Shown here piece by piece: positions 1-8,537 of a stretch of 64,000 bases of DNA. The notes beneath the pieces are model-generated. The model saw only the letters and a program-made list of their open reading frames with translations, was not told the DNA's origin and searched no databases. Position 1 is the first letter of the stretch. Each line of letters opens with the position of its first letter. Made by a program: the position numbers and the translations under genes. Origin of the DNA: Arthrobacter psychrochitiniphilus (GTDB lineage: Bacteria > Actinomycetota > Actinomycetes > Actinomycetales > Micrococcaceae); the NCBI RefSeq assembly GCF_003185915.1, contig NZ_QHLZ01000007.1, positions 124,001-188,000 on the forward strand. The letters run 5' to 3'.

Positions 1-231
1 GGCTAACCACCATTGAGAATGGGAAGGGGCTCTGTGTCGATTGCAATCAGCAAAAGGAAGCACCCGGCTGGTCGTTTGAGCGGGGAGCCGGACCAGAACA
101 TGGCCTGCCCACCACAGAAATACGCACACCCACAGGCCACCGTTATGTCTCCACGGCACCTCCGCTGCCGGGAGGCACCCAGGGAAAGCCTTCACGACGG
201 TCGAACGGGAAGTGGTGATGGGGCCACCTGC
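1..231. other. Left edge, no supportable gene
   Basis: Frames on both strands stay partly open here but their translations have no recognisable motif and no start with a ribosome binding site. A minus-strand gene following the decarboxylase remnant could run off the window edge, but nothing supports one. Confidence 0.3.
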
Positions 232-683
232 TCAGGCGGGCAGTGTTGGCAGGGCCTGGTGGGTTGCAACTGCCAAACGGTTCCAGACGTTGATGGCGGA
301 GATTGCCATGAGCAGCATTGGCATCTCCTGGCCCGGAAACTGTTGAGTAGCGGCTGCCCAGACGTCGTCGGACACACCGCCCTCGCTAATCAGGGTGACG
401 GCTTCCGTCAACGCAATGGCCGCCTGTTCGCGCTCGCTGAACAATGACTTGGCTTCCCGCCAGCCAGCACATCCAGGCGGCGGTTGTCCACGCCAGCCTC
501 TCGGGCTTCCCTCCCATGCATGTCGAGGCAGTAGGCGCAGCCATTGATTTGCGATGCACGGATTTTCACCAGTCCCAGGAGGTCCTCGCCCAGGGAGCCA
601 CGGTGGATGTACTTTTCCATGGCGTACATGGACTTGTAGGCTTCGGGGTCGATTTCGACGATGTTCAGGCGCTCGGTGGTCAT
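232..683 (-). pseudogene. Carboxymuconolactone decarboxylase family (AhpD-like), frameshifted
   Basis: The N-terminal part carries the family's redox motif (NGCAYCLDMH, two cysteines and a histidine), which in AhpD-type proteins acts as a thiol peroxidase or disulfide reductase site. After RLDVLAG the frame is lost, and the expected continuation (WREAKSLFSEREQAA, then a helical C-terminus ending at 232) is found in another frame. The break lies near 460 in a CTGGCTGGC tract; restoring one 4-base CTGG/TGGC unit would rejoin the two halves exactly, so slippage in a short tandem repeat is the simple explanation. The start ATG at 683 is preferred over 701 because AAGGAAG sits 8 bases upstream. 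Either a recent pseudogene or a sequencing error. Confidence 0.75.
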
Positions 684-784
684 GGTGGCCGCTTCCTTCA
701 TGTGAAAGGTTTCTCAAGGGACATTTTCAGCCAACTCCTTACAGCCGGACTACGCAAGGGCCGGGGCCGCGGTCTACCCGACCA

Positions 785-813
785 TTGACGTTGTGATGCA
801 TGCCACGCATAAT
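785..813 (+). promoter_or_regulatory. Promoter of the MFS-sulfatase unit
   Basis: TTGACG (785-790) and CATAAT (808-813) are separated by 17 bases. The predicted transcription start falls on or next to the ATG at 821, giving a leaderless message. Confidence 0.65.
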
Positions 814-820
814 TCAAGAC

Positions 821-2104
821 ATGGCCACCTTAGACCCGGCCAATGCCAGCGTGGGGATGGCGGCAGCTGATCCCGCAGCCGCATTGGCCCAGCTTCCTGA
901 GCATCCCCAGCCCCCACCGGTCAGCCGGTCGTGGCTGTGGTATTTCTCGCTCGCTTGGTTCGGCTTTTGGCTGCTGGTCATGTTGCCGGGCCAGTTCATG
1001 GTGGCCAAGATCAGCGCTATGGTTGCCCCAGAAGACAAAGTCAGTGTCACCTCGTTCTTGATTGCCGAAACGGCCATTGTGATCCTGTTGTCAGTGCCTG
1101 TCATTGGCGTGCTGTGCGACAGGAGCAACTTCCGGTTTGGCCGCCGTCGTACTTGGGCACTTATGGGCTTTGCCGTGGCTGCGGTGCCATTCTCCATCAT
1201 CGGGCTGCAGAGCAACTGGGCAGTGATTGCCATATTGGTGGCCATTGTGGCGCTAGGTGAGGCAGCCGTCCTCGTGGCACTTTCGGCCATGATCGCCGAC
1301 CAAGTTCCCACTAACCAACGTGGCCGTGCCTCTGCCGCCATGGGCGTGCCGCAAGTGCTGGCCCTAGCCATCGGCATGGTCCTGGTGACAATGCTGGTCA
1401 CATCGGTGCCCGGCAGTTGGGCGCTCATTGGAGTGCTGGGACTGCTGTGTGCTCTGCCGTTCCTGCTGCGCTTCACCGAGCCGCCCGTCCCGGAGATTCC
1501 AGCAAGCCGGGCCACCTTACGCCATGCCATCACGCTGCCGCGGCCCAAAGCCTACCCCGGGTACTACTGGGCCATGACCTCGCGGGTGATGATCCATTCC
1601 GGAAACCTGGTGGGCACTACCTATCTGCTGTTTTTCCTCTCCGACGTCCTTGAGGTCAAGAGTCCCGATGATTCCCTCTTGGTCCTGATCTTGATCTACC
1701 TGGTGGCGTGCGGCTTCACGAGCTGGCTGGGCGGGGTGCTCTCCGACAAGTGGGGCAAGCGCCGGGTCTTCATAGGCATGGCGGCCGGGTTACAAGGCGC
1801 GGCAGCTTTGTTACTGGCCGTCCTGCCCACCTGGGAGGCCTCGATGGTGGCTGCCGTGCTGCTGGGATTGGGCTTTGGCATGTTCCTCTCCGTAGACCAG
1901 GCGCTCGTGACGGACCTGCTGCCCAACGCCGCGACCCGCGGAAGGGACCTTGGCCTGATCAACACCGCCCAACACATCCCGATCGCCCCCATCGTGGGTT
2001 GGCTGGTGCTCAGCTTTGCCGGCTACCGCAGCCTGTACGTGGTGGCCGCGCTCATCATGATTGCTGGCGGAATTGCCGTATACCGCATACGGAACGTGCG
2101 CTAG
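821..2104 (+). CDS. MFS transporter (SLC45/GPH-like)
   Basis: An integral membrane permease with about 12 hydrophobic segments. The loop CDRSNFRFGRRRTW near residue 104 is the signature between helices 2 and 3 of major facilitator proteins and resembles sugar:cation symporters of the GPH/SLC45 type. The start at 821 (MATLDPANAS) is chosen because a good promoter ends 7 bases upstream; an in-frame ATG at 800 lies inside that promoter. A sulfatase gene follows 74 bases later in the same direction, so a role in taking up or exporting a sulfated or sugar compound is inferred. Substrate unknown. Confidence 0.8.
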   Translation: MATLDPANASVGMAAADPAAALAQLPEHPQPPPVSRSWLWYFSLAWFGFWLLVMLPGQFMVAKISAMVAPEDKVSVTSFLIAETAIVILLSVPVIGVLCDRSNFRFGRRRTWALMGFAVAAVPFSIIGLQSNWAVIAILVAIVALGEAAVLVALSAMIADQVPTNQRGRASAAMGVPQVLALAIGMVLVTMLVTSVPGSWALIGVLGLLCALPFLLRFTEPPVPEIPASRATLRHAITLPRPKAYPGYYWAMTSRVMIHSGNLVGTTYLLFFLSDVLEVKSPDDSLLVLILIYLVACGFTSWLGGVLSDKWGKRRVFIGMAAGLQGAAALLLAVLPTWEASMVAAVLLGLGFGMFLSVDQALVTDLLPNAATRGRDLGLINTAQHIPIAPIVGWLVLSFAGYRSLYVVAALIMIAGGIAVYRIRNVR

Positions 2105-2178
2105 CCACACGTCCGCCGGTTTGCCCACCACATGCCCGCACCCGAACGCCGTCGTACTTTAGAAGGAGAATGCCACCC

Positions 2179-3960
2179 ATGAAAGCCATTGTGATCCTGT
2201 TTGACACGCTCAACCGGAAATTTCTGCCGCCGTATGGCAACGACTGGGTGAAGGCGCCAAACTTCGATCGGCTTGCCGGGCGCACCGCCACCTTTGACAA
2301 CTGTTACGGCGGGAGCATGCCGTGCATGCCGGCGCGGCGGGAGCTGCACACCGGCCGGCACAATTTCCTGCACCGCGGCTGGGGACCGTTGGAGCCCTTT
2401 GACGACTCGGTGCCGGAAATGCTCAAGCAGGCGGGCGTGTATACGCACCTGGCCACGGACCACCAGCATTACTGGCTCGACGGCGGTGCTACCTACCACC
2501 CGCGGTTCAACACCTTCGAACTCATCCGGGGCCAGGAAGGCGATGAATGGAAGGGACAGGTGGCGGATCCGGACATGGCCGGTGTGCTGCCGTATTCCAG
2601 CAACCAGGCGCTGCGCCGGCAAGACCACATCAACCGCGGGTACATGGAGGAGGAGAAGGACCACCCACAGACGGGAACCTTCGACGCCGGGCTGCACTTC
2701 ATCGAGAGCAACCATGGTGAAGACAACTGGATGGTGCAGATTGAGACGTTCGATCCGCATGAACCATTCTTCAGCTACGAACAATACAAACAGCTGTACC
2801 CCCATGACTACGACGGGCCGGAGTTTGACTGGCCTGACTACAAACAGGTCACGGAGTCGCCCCAGGAGCTTGAGCACCTCCGCTACGAGTACGCGGCTCT
2901 GCTGTCCATGTGCGATGCCTCCTTGGGCCGGGTCCTGGACGCCATGGATGAACATGACCTTTGGGAGGACACCATGCTGATCGTCTGCACGGACCACGGG
3001 CTGCTGCTAGGGGAGCACGACTGGCTCGGCAAGAACGCCCCACCCTTCTATGACGAGAGCATCCATACGCCGCTGTTCATCTGGGACCCTCGCACCGGAG
3101 TCAGGGGCCAGCGGCGCGAATCCCTGGTCCAGACCATCGACCTGGGCCCAACACTGCTGGACTTCTTCGGCGTGGCACGGACCGCAGATATGCAAGGCCG
3201 TTCGCTGCAGGACACGGTGTCCCATGACGAGCCCGTGCGGGAGGCCGGTCTCTTCGGTATCCATGGCGGGCATGTCAACGTCACCGACGGGCGGTACGTA
3301 TATATGCGTGCCTGCGCTCAACCCGGCAACCAGCCACTGGTGGACTACACGTTGATGCCCACCAGCATGCGCGGGCGGTTCTCCACGGAGGTCATGAGCC
3401 AGGCCGAGCTGGTGCCGCCGCTGCCGTTCACCAAGGACATGCCCGTGCTGCGCGTCCCCGCCTATAGTTACACGGACCCGCACAGTTTCGGCACTCTGCT
3501 CTTTGACCTCAAGAACGATCTGGACCAGCAGAACCCGCTGCAGGACGATGCGCTGGAGTTGAAAATGGCGAGCCTGCTGGTGGATTTGATGCGCAGCAAC
3601 GCGGCCCCGCCAGAGCAGTTTGTTCGGCTAGGGCTGCCCGAACATGGACCGGTGGGCAGTGAGCACCTGCTGGTCGCTGCCCAGTGGGAGCAGGTGCTCT
3701 CCTCCCGCAGCGGGCCGGTCAATGCGCAGGAATTTTTCGACGGCGAGCTGAGTGTGAACCTGCCGCTTCGAGATTTACTGGCCAGTCCGGCGGCGCTCGC
3801 CGTACTGCGGATGCGGCTGGGTGCCCTCGTGGATAGCCCCCTACCCGAGGAGGCCATGGGCATGACGCTGGTGGAGATCACGAACCTTGCCTTCGGCATC
3901 ATCCCGCACGAAGCCCTGCGTGGGATCGATCAGGACTTTCAGGTGCTTTCGCGTCGCTAG
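2179..3960 (+). CDS. Sulfatase (type I, formylglycine-dependent)
   Basis: An alkaline-phosphatase-superfamily hydrolase that would cleave a sulfate (or possibly phosphonate) ester. It has the sulfatase signature C-x-P-x-R as CMPAR at residues 49-53; Cys49 would be converted to formylglycine. Asp9 and the later TDHGLLLGEH segment supply metal ligands. 593 residues, longer than many bacterial sulfatases, with a C-terminal extension of unknown role. The start at 2179 is set by AAGGAG (2163-2168), 10 bases upstream; an ATG at 2170 is too close. It follows the MFS gene and is probably co-transcribed. No signal peptide, so it should act in the cytoplasm. Substrate not predictable. Confidence 0.85.
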   Translation: MKAIVILFDTLNRKFLPPYGNDWVKAPNFDRLAGRTATFDNCYGGSMPCMPARRELHTGRHNFLHRGWGPLEPFDDSVPEMLKQAGVYTHLATDHQHYWLDGGATYHPRFNTFELIRGQEGDEWKGQVADPDMAGVLPYSSNQALRRQDHINRGYMEEEKDHPQTGTFDAGLHFIESNHGEDNWMVQIETFDPHEPFFSYEQYKQLYPHDYDGPEFDWPDYKQVTESPQELEHLRYEYAALLSMCDASLGRVLDAMDEHDLWEDTMLIVCTDHGLLLGEHDWLGKNAPPFYDESIHTPLFIWDPRTGVRGQRRESLVQTIDLGPTLLDFFGVARTADMQGRSLQDTVSHDEPVREAGLFGIHGGHVNVTDGRYVYMRACAQPGNQPLVDYTLMPTSMRGRFSTEVMSQAELVPPLPFTKDMPVLRVPAYSYTDPHSFGTLLFDLKNDLDQQNPLQDDALELKMASLLVDLMRSNAAPPEQFVRLGLPEHGPVGSEHLLVAAQWEQVLSSRSGPVNAQEFFDGELSVNLPLRDLLASPAALAVLRMRLGALVDSPLPEEAMGMTLVEITNLAFGIIPHEALRGIDQDFQVLSRR

Positions 3961-4100
3961 CAAGCCCTTGTGGTGGGTCCTTGCGGCATCACAGGTTGTA
4001 GGATATTTCCGCAGCACTGCTGCCTTCCGGAACCTTCACGCTGCTCGTGGCCTGGGTGGACCAGCTGCTTATCCTCAGCCCCGCCCACCAAGGGAAACCC

Positions 4101-5192
4101 ATGTCTGCCATTCTGATTTGCAGTACTCCTGTCCATGGCCACGTCACGCCGCTGCTTGCGGTGGCAGAACATCTTGTCTCCGCGGGACACCGCGTGCGTT
4201 TCCTGACAGGAGCCAAATACCGCTGTGCGGTCGAGGAAACGGGAGCCACTCATCTGGCCCTGCCCGCTGGGGCCGATTATGACGATAGCGACATGGATGT
4301 CGCCTTCCCCGGCCGAGTGGGTAAATCTGGTGTGGCAGGGATTCGCTGGGACATTAGCAACATCTTCTTCAAGCCGGCTAAGGAACAATTCCACGCACTG
4401 GAAGCGGCGCTTGCGCAGGAAATTACAGACGCGATCCTGACCGAAGGGATGTTTGTCGGAACAGGAGCACTGCTGGCGCGGCCACGAAACTTGCGTCCCG
4501 CCGTCGTGCATTTGGGAATTATCCCACTGGGGCTAGGTAGCGTAGACACGGCCCCCTATGGGCTTTGTCTGCTGCCCAAGCCAGGGCTGGCCGGCCGGGC
4601 CCGCAACGCGATGCTGGGATTCGCCACGAAGAAGCTGCTCTTCGGCTCGTTGCAAAAGGAACTGGACGCCATCCTGCTGTCCCTGACGGGGAAGAAATTC
4701 ACCATATTCTTCATGGACGGTGCGGCGCAAGCGGATGCCATTGTGCAGGCACTAGCTGGCGAGGATGTCTTGGTGGTTGTCAGTACGGGCGGGCGTGATA
4801 TTGCCACGTTTGAGGCGCCGCTGCCAGCGAACGTCCGCGTCGCCGCGTACCTGCCGCACGATTTGCTGCTGCCGCTCACCAGCGTGTAAGTGAGCAATGG
4901 TGGGTATGGTGGCGTGCACTTCGCACTCAAGCATGGGGTGCCGCTCGTGGTGGCCGGCACCACCGAGGACAAGCCCGAGGTCAACGCCCGCGTGGAATTC
5001 ACCGGCGCCGGCATCAACCTGCGTAGCAACCAGCCCAAGCCCGACACCGTAGCGAAGGCCGTGCGCACGGTGCTGGCTGATCCTTCCTATGCCTTAGCGA
5101 GCGCTCGAATCAGCGCAGAAATTACTGCCGCGACCGGGTTCGCTGGCTTGGAGGACGTACTGCAGGGGCTCATCGGCGCGCACACCCCGTAG
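4101..5192 (+). pseudogene. UGT-type glycosyltransferase (GT1), interrupted
   Basis: The N-terminus (STPVHGHVTPLLAVAEHLVS) matches the start of macrolide/UDP-glucosyltransferase-like GT1 enzymes, and the C-terminal part carries the donor-site segment VSNGGYGGVHFALKHG. An in-frame TAA at 4887-4889 sits just before that motif, at a position where relatives commonly have an aromatic residue, and the frame continues open to 5192. The whole reading is 363 codons, against roughly 420 in intact relatives. The jump from FFMDGAAQADAIV directly to ALAGEDVLVVVSTGG suggests an internal deletion of the linker between the two Rossmann domains. Two independent lesions make a pseudogene likely. A start with AAGGGA upstream is retained. 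Confidence 0.75.
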
Positions 5193-5205
5193 GCGCTCGC
5201 TGCTG

Positions 5206-6585
5206 TTACCCTTCGGTGCTCTTGCTGGCCTTGATCAGCGCCTGGTACCAGTAGTAGGAATCCTTCGGCGTGCGCTTTTGGGTTTCATAATCAATGTGGA
5301 CCAGGCCAAAGCGTTGGGAGTAGCCCACGGCCCACTCGAAGTTGTCCATGAGTGACCAATGGAAATAACCGCGCACGTCCACGCCGGCATCCATGGCTGC
5401 CTTGAGCGCGCGCAGGTGGGAATCGGTGTAATCGATGCGGCGTTGGTCCGCCACACGTCCGGTGGCGTCCGGGTCGTCATTGATGGCGGCACCGTTTTCC
5501 GTGATGTAGATGGGCGGCAGGGCATCGCCGTAGCGTTCTTTAAAGTTCAGCAGCAGGTCGGTGAACGCCTCCGGGACCACGGGCCAGTCGAAGTCGGTGC
5601 GCGGGTAGCCTTCAATCTCCCGCAGGGAGAACGGCAGGGAGGAATCGAGCTCATGTCCGTCAATAAACGCCGCCTCGCCCGCAGTTGGCGCGCCAACCAG
5701 GGTGGGGTTGTAGGAGTTGATGCCGTACCAGTCGATGGGGGAGGAGATGATCTCCAGATCACCGTCGGGAATGGGCGGCAGATACGGTGCCAGTTCCTCG
5801 GGGTAGGAACCCTTGAGGATGGGGTCGGCAAAGATCCAGTTAGCAATGTTGTCATACAGCCCGGCCGCCTGGAGGTCCTCTTCAGCCTCGCTGGCGGGCC
5901 AGGTGAGTGCGTGGTTGTTCGCGATGCCAATGTTGGAGGCCCCTGCCGCACGTAGCGCCTGGACCCCAAGGCCGTGAGCCAGCAGCAGGTGGTGGGCTGC
6001 GGGTAGGGCGTCGAAACCGAGCGCCAGCCCGGGAGCTTGGATGCCGGCGCCGTAGCCGAGCATGGTCAGCACGACAGGTTCGTTGATGGTGATCCAGCGC
6101 GGAATACGGTCCGCAAAATGCTCGCCAACAATCTGCGCGTAGTCGGCAAATCGCTCCGCAGTGTCCCTGTTGAGCCAGCCGCCTGCCTGTTCCAGCTCCA
6201 GCGGAGTGTCCCAGTGGAACAAGGTGGGGCTGGGGGTGATGCCCGCCTCGAGCAGGCCTTCCACGAGTTTGTCGTAGAAGCCAAGTCCGGCAGCGTTCAC
6301 CGCACCTTGGCCACCGGGCTGGATGCGCGACCACGAGAAGCTGAAGCGGTAGGCGTCCACGCCCAGTTCCTTCATGAGCGCGATGTCTTCGGGGTAGCGG
6401 TGGTAGTGGTCGCAGGCAACCTCGCCGGTATCGCCATTGATGACGCGGCCAGGCTGGGCCACGAAAGCGTCCCAGCTTGAGGGGCCGCGGCCGTCATCGT
6501 TGACGGCACCTTCAATTTGGTAGGAAGCGGTGGAAACCCCCCACGTAAAGTCACGCGGGAAGGTGGGGAAGGCGGGCTTGTCCAT
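5206..6585 (-). CDS. GH1 beta-glucosidase
   Basis: Glycoside hydrolase family 1, a retaining enzyme releasing terminal glucose or related sugars from beta-glycosides. The N-terminal family signature (FTWGVSTASYQIEGA) is at residues 13-27, the acid/base glutamate is E169 in TINEP, and the nucleophile is E363 in ITENG. 459 residues is the normal full length. No signal peptide, so it is cytoplasmic and would act on imported disaccharides or aryl-glucosides. GAGAGG precedes the ATG. It stands alone, convergent with the broken glycosyltransferase; no transporter or regulator gene adjoins it. Confidence 0.93.
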   Translation of the reverse strand: MDKPAFPTFPRDFTWGVSTASYQIEGAVNDDGRGPSSWDAFVAQPGRVINGDTGEVACDHYHRYPEDIALMKELGVDAYRFSFSWSRIQPGGQGAVNAAGLGFYDKLVEGLLEAGITPSPTLFHWDTPLELEQAGGWLNRDTAERFADYAQIVGEHFADRIPRWITINEPVVLTMLGYGAGIQAPGLALGFDALPAAHHLLLAHGLGVQALRAAGASNIGIANNHALTWPASEAEEDLQAAGLYDNIANWIFADPILKGSYPEELAPYLPPIPDGDLEIISSPIDWYGINSYNPTLVGAPTAGEAAFIDGHELDSSLPFSLREIEGYPRTDFDWPVVPEAFTDLLLNFKERYGDALPPIYITENGAAINDDPDATGRVADQRRIDYTDSHLRALKAAMDAGVDVRGYFHWSLMDNFEWAVGYSQRFGLVHIDYETQKRTPKDSYYWYQALIKASKSTEG

Positions 6586-6784
6586 GGAGACCTCTCATTG
6601 GTGGCTTGGCCTGAGCCTTTCGAATGCCCGCAGGGAAGTCAAGGTTTTGCAGCTATGAGCGCGTATGAGACGGACCGGTTGCGTAGCTGGAACGTAGGCG
6701 ATTCGCTGCAGGCCAGTGTGGAGGGGGAGCCGTGAACCTGCGAGCCCGATAAGGCATGAATCTGGGCAGCAGGAGAAAACAAAA

Positions 6785-6830
6785 AATGGTGTCCGGCTTA
6801 GCGACTAAATTCGCTAAGCCGGACACCATT
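6785..6830 (-). terminator. Intrinsic terminator of tRNA-Arg
   Basis: A perfect 20-bp stem (6785-6804 with 6811-6830) and 6-base loop, followed on the minus strand by a T-rich run. It lies directly 3' of the tRNA gene. Confidence 0.9.
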
Positions 6831-6836
6831 GCAATG

Positions 6837-6909
6837 TGCCCTCGGAGGGATTCGAACCCCCGACCTACGGTACCGGAAACCGTCGCTCTATCCCCTGAGC
6901 TACGAAGGC
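6837..6909 (-). tRNA. tRNA-Arg (anticodon CCG)
   Basis: 73 bases that fold into a full cloverleaf: acceptor stem GCCTTCG/CGAGGGC, D-stem GCTC/GAGC, anticodon stem ACGGT/ACCGT and the T-loop TTCGAAT. The seven-base anticodon loop TTCCGGT places CCG at positions 34-36, reading the arginine codon CGG. A in the D-loop and discriminator A fit arginine identity. The 3' CCA is not encoded. argS lies about 1.6 kb away but on the other strand. Confidence 0.96.
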
Positions 6910-6943
6910 GCGGCAACCGTGGCTGCCGAAGGGAACGAGAAAG

Positions 6944-6973
6944 AGCTTAGCAGGTACAGGGGGCTCGATGTAA
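6944..6973 (-). promoter_or_regulatory. Promoter of tRNA-Arg
   Basis: On the minus strand, TTACAT (6968-6973) and TAAGCT (6944-6949) are spaced by 18 bases, about 35 bases upstream of the mature tRNA 5' end. Confidence 0.5.
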
Positions 6974-7074
6974 AACCGGGCCCTTGGGGGGGTGGTGATT
7001 ATTACCAGAATCACAGCGGCCGTGGCAGTAGGTGGTGCGGAACCAGCGGGTAACGTTGGGGCAATGGTGACCAC

Positions 7075-8376
7075 ATGAGTGTGAAAAAGCAGCAAAAACT
7101 ATGGCTTTTTGCGGCGGGCATAATCCTTACGGCGTTGACCCTGCGAGGGGCTGTGACGGTGGTGCCTCCGCTGATCTCAACAATCAACGAGGATTTGCCT
7201 CTCAGCGCAGCCACTATTGGCATTTTGGGTATGCTCCCCACGGCTGCTTTTGGCCTCTTTGGCTTCCTGACGCCGTATGTGATCCGCCTGGCATCACTGG
7301 AAAAGCTCATTGTGGCCGCCATTTTACTGGGCATCATTGGCCAGCTGGTGCGCGTCATGGTGCCAACCACCCCGCTATTCTTAGTGTTCTCCGTGGTGGC
7401 TTTTGGTGGGCTCGGTGCCGGAAATGTGCTGCTGCCACCGCTGGTAAAGAAGCACTTCCCTACGAAGATCGGTCTCATGACGGCCGTCTACGTCACGGCG
7501 ATTTCCATTGGCACAGCCCTTCCCGCACAGCTCGCCGTGCCCGTGGCGGATGCCACTAATTGGCAGTTTTCCCTATCTTCCTGGGTAGCTCTGAGTACGG
7601 TGGCACTGATTCCGTGGTTCGTGGCACTCTTTTCGCCAAAAACTGTGGCGGGATCTGCTGGCGTGGACACAGTGGCCGGGGAACCGGCCGGAGGGGTGCG
7701 TGGAGAAACCGGGGCCACCACCAGTGCTGACGCGCTAATAATCCATTCTTCAGCCGTTGCCACGGCGCCACCGCCGAAAATGAACCTGTGGCGTTCTCCC
7801 ACAGCCTGGGGGTTGACGTTCATGTTTGGTTGCACCTCACTGAATACGTACGCACTCTTTGCCTGGTTGCCGGAAATTCTTACCGAGGCAGGATTGGACC
7901 GGGCCCATGCCGGATCCATGTTGGCGCTGTTTGGCGCGCTGGGCCTGCCCCTGAGTTTGGGCATTCCTTTGATTGCGGCGAAACTTCGGAATCCCTTTCC
8001 TGCCGTAGTGGTCATGCTGGGCTGTTTTGTTGCCGGCTACTTGGGCTTGTTGCTCTCACCGGCTGATGGCACCTGGCTGTGGGTTTCCTTGACCGGGCTT
8101 GGCCCCGGTACGTTCCCGCTGGCCCTATTGTTGATCAACCACCGCACCCGCACTCAGGTGGGTGCTGGTGCGTTGTCAGGATTTGGTCAAGGCATGGGCT
8201 ACACGCTGGCGTGCACGGGCCCGTTGTTCTTTGGGTTGCTGCGCCAATGGACGGGTTCCTGGACGGCCCCGTTCATGTTCTTGTTTGCCACGTTGTTGTT
8301 ACTGGGTGCCGGGGCCTGGGTCATTTGCCGCCCGCGGATGCTCGAAGACGATTTCGCACCGCGCCTGGCCAGCTGA
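7075..8376 (+). CDS. CynX/NimT-type MFS transporter
   Basis: A 433-residue major facilitator with 12 predicted helices. The first helix motif (TLRGAVTVVPPLI) and the following TIGILGMLPTAAFGLFG segment are typical of the cyanate/nitroimidazole transporter family (CynX, NimT), many of whose members are drug or small-anion permeases of unknown substrate. A hydrophilic central loop of about 55 residues (near 195-240) separates the two halves. No cyanase or nitroreductase gene is adjacent, so the substrate is open. No clear ribosome binding site precedes the ATG. The gene ends at the large palindrome at 8410. Confidence 0.8.
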   Translation: MSVKKQQKLWLFAAGIILTALTLRGAVTVVPPLISTINEDLPLSAATIGILGMLPTAAFGLFGFLTPYVIRLASLEKLIVAAILLGIIGQLVRVMVPTTPLFLVFSVVAFGGLGAGNVLLPPLVKKHFPTKIGLMTAVYVTAISIGTALPAQLAVPVADATNWQFSLSSWVALSTVALIPWFVALFSPKTVAGSAGVDTVAGEPAGGVRGETGATTSADALIIHSSAVATAPPPKMNLWRSPTAWGLTFMFGCTSLNTYALFAWLPEILTEAGLDRAHAGSMLALFGALGLPLSLGIPLIAAKLRNPFPAVVVMLGCFVAGYLGLLLSPADGTWLWVSLTGLGPGTFPLALLLINHRTRTQVGAGALSGFGQGMGYTLACTGPLFFGLLRQWTGSWTAPFMFLFATLLLLGAGAWVICRPRMLEDDFAPRLAS

Positions 8377-8409
8377 TTTCGCCGTTCTCTCCCTTATGCG
8401 GAGCGGCAA

Positions 8410-8467
8410 GAGGTAGTTCTTAAGATCGGAGTACGGTTCACCGGCCTCCGATCTTAACAACTACCTC
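8410..8467. repeat. Dispersed palindromic element, copy 1
   Basis: Two 22-base arms (8410-8431 and 8446-8467) pair with one mismatch around a 14-base centre. Core arm sequence GTTCTTAAGATCGGAG. It is related in arms and centre to the palindrome at 59700-59759. It follows the MFS gene and could act as a terminator, but no U-tract follows. Confidence 0.75.
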
Positions 8468-8499
8468 CTAGTCCGCCGTGAAGAACCATATGGACCGGA

Positions 8500-8530
8500 T
8501 TGGGGGAGGACCCGGCCGGAACCGTACACT
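8500..8530 (+). promoter_or_regulatory. Promoter of argS
   Basis: TTGGGG (8500-8505), 19 bases, TACACT (8525-8530). The -10 box ends 7 bases before the GTG at 8538, which predicts a leaderless argS-lysA message. Confidence 0.5.
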
Positions 8531-8537
8531 AAGAGGC

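Noticed and set aside
13..447. 144-codon plus-strand frame at the left edge
   Set aside because: Overlaps the decarboxylase remnant on the other strand and its translation looks random.
2101..2997. 298-codon minus-strand frame
   Set aside because: Lies opposite the sulfatase gene, which has catalytic motifs; the translation has no recognisable features.
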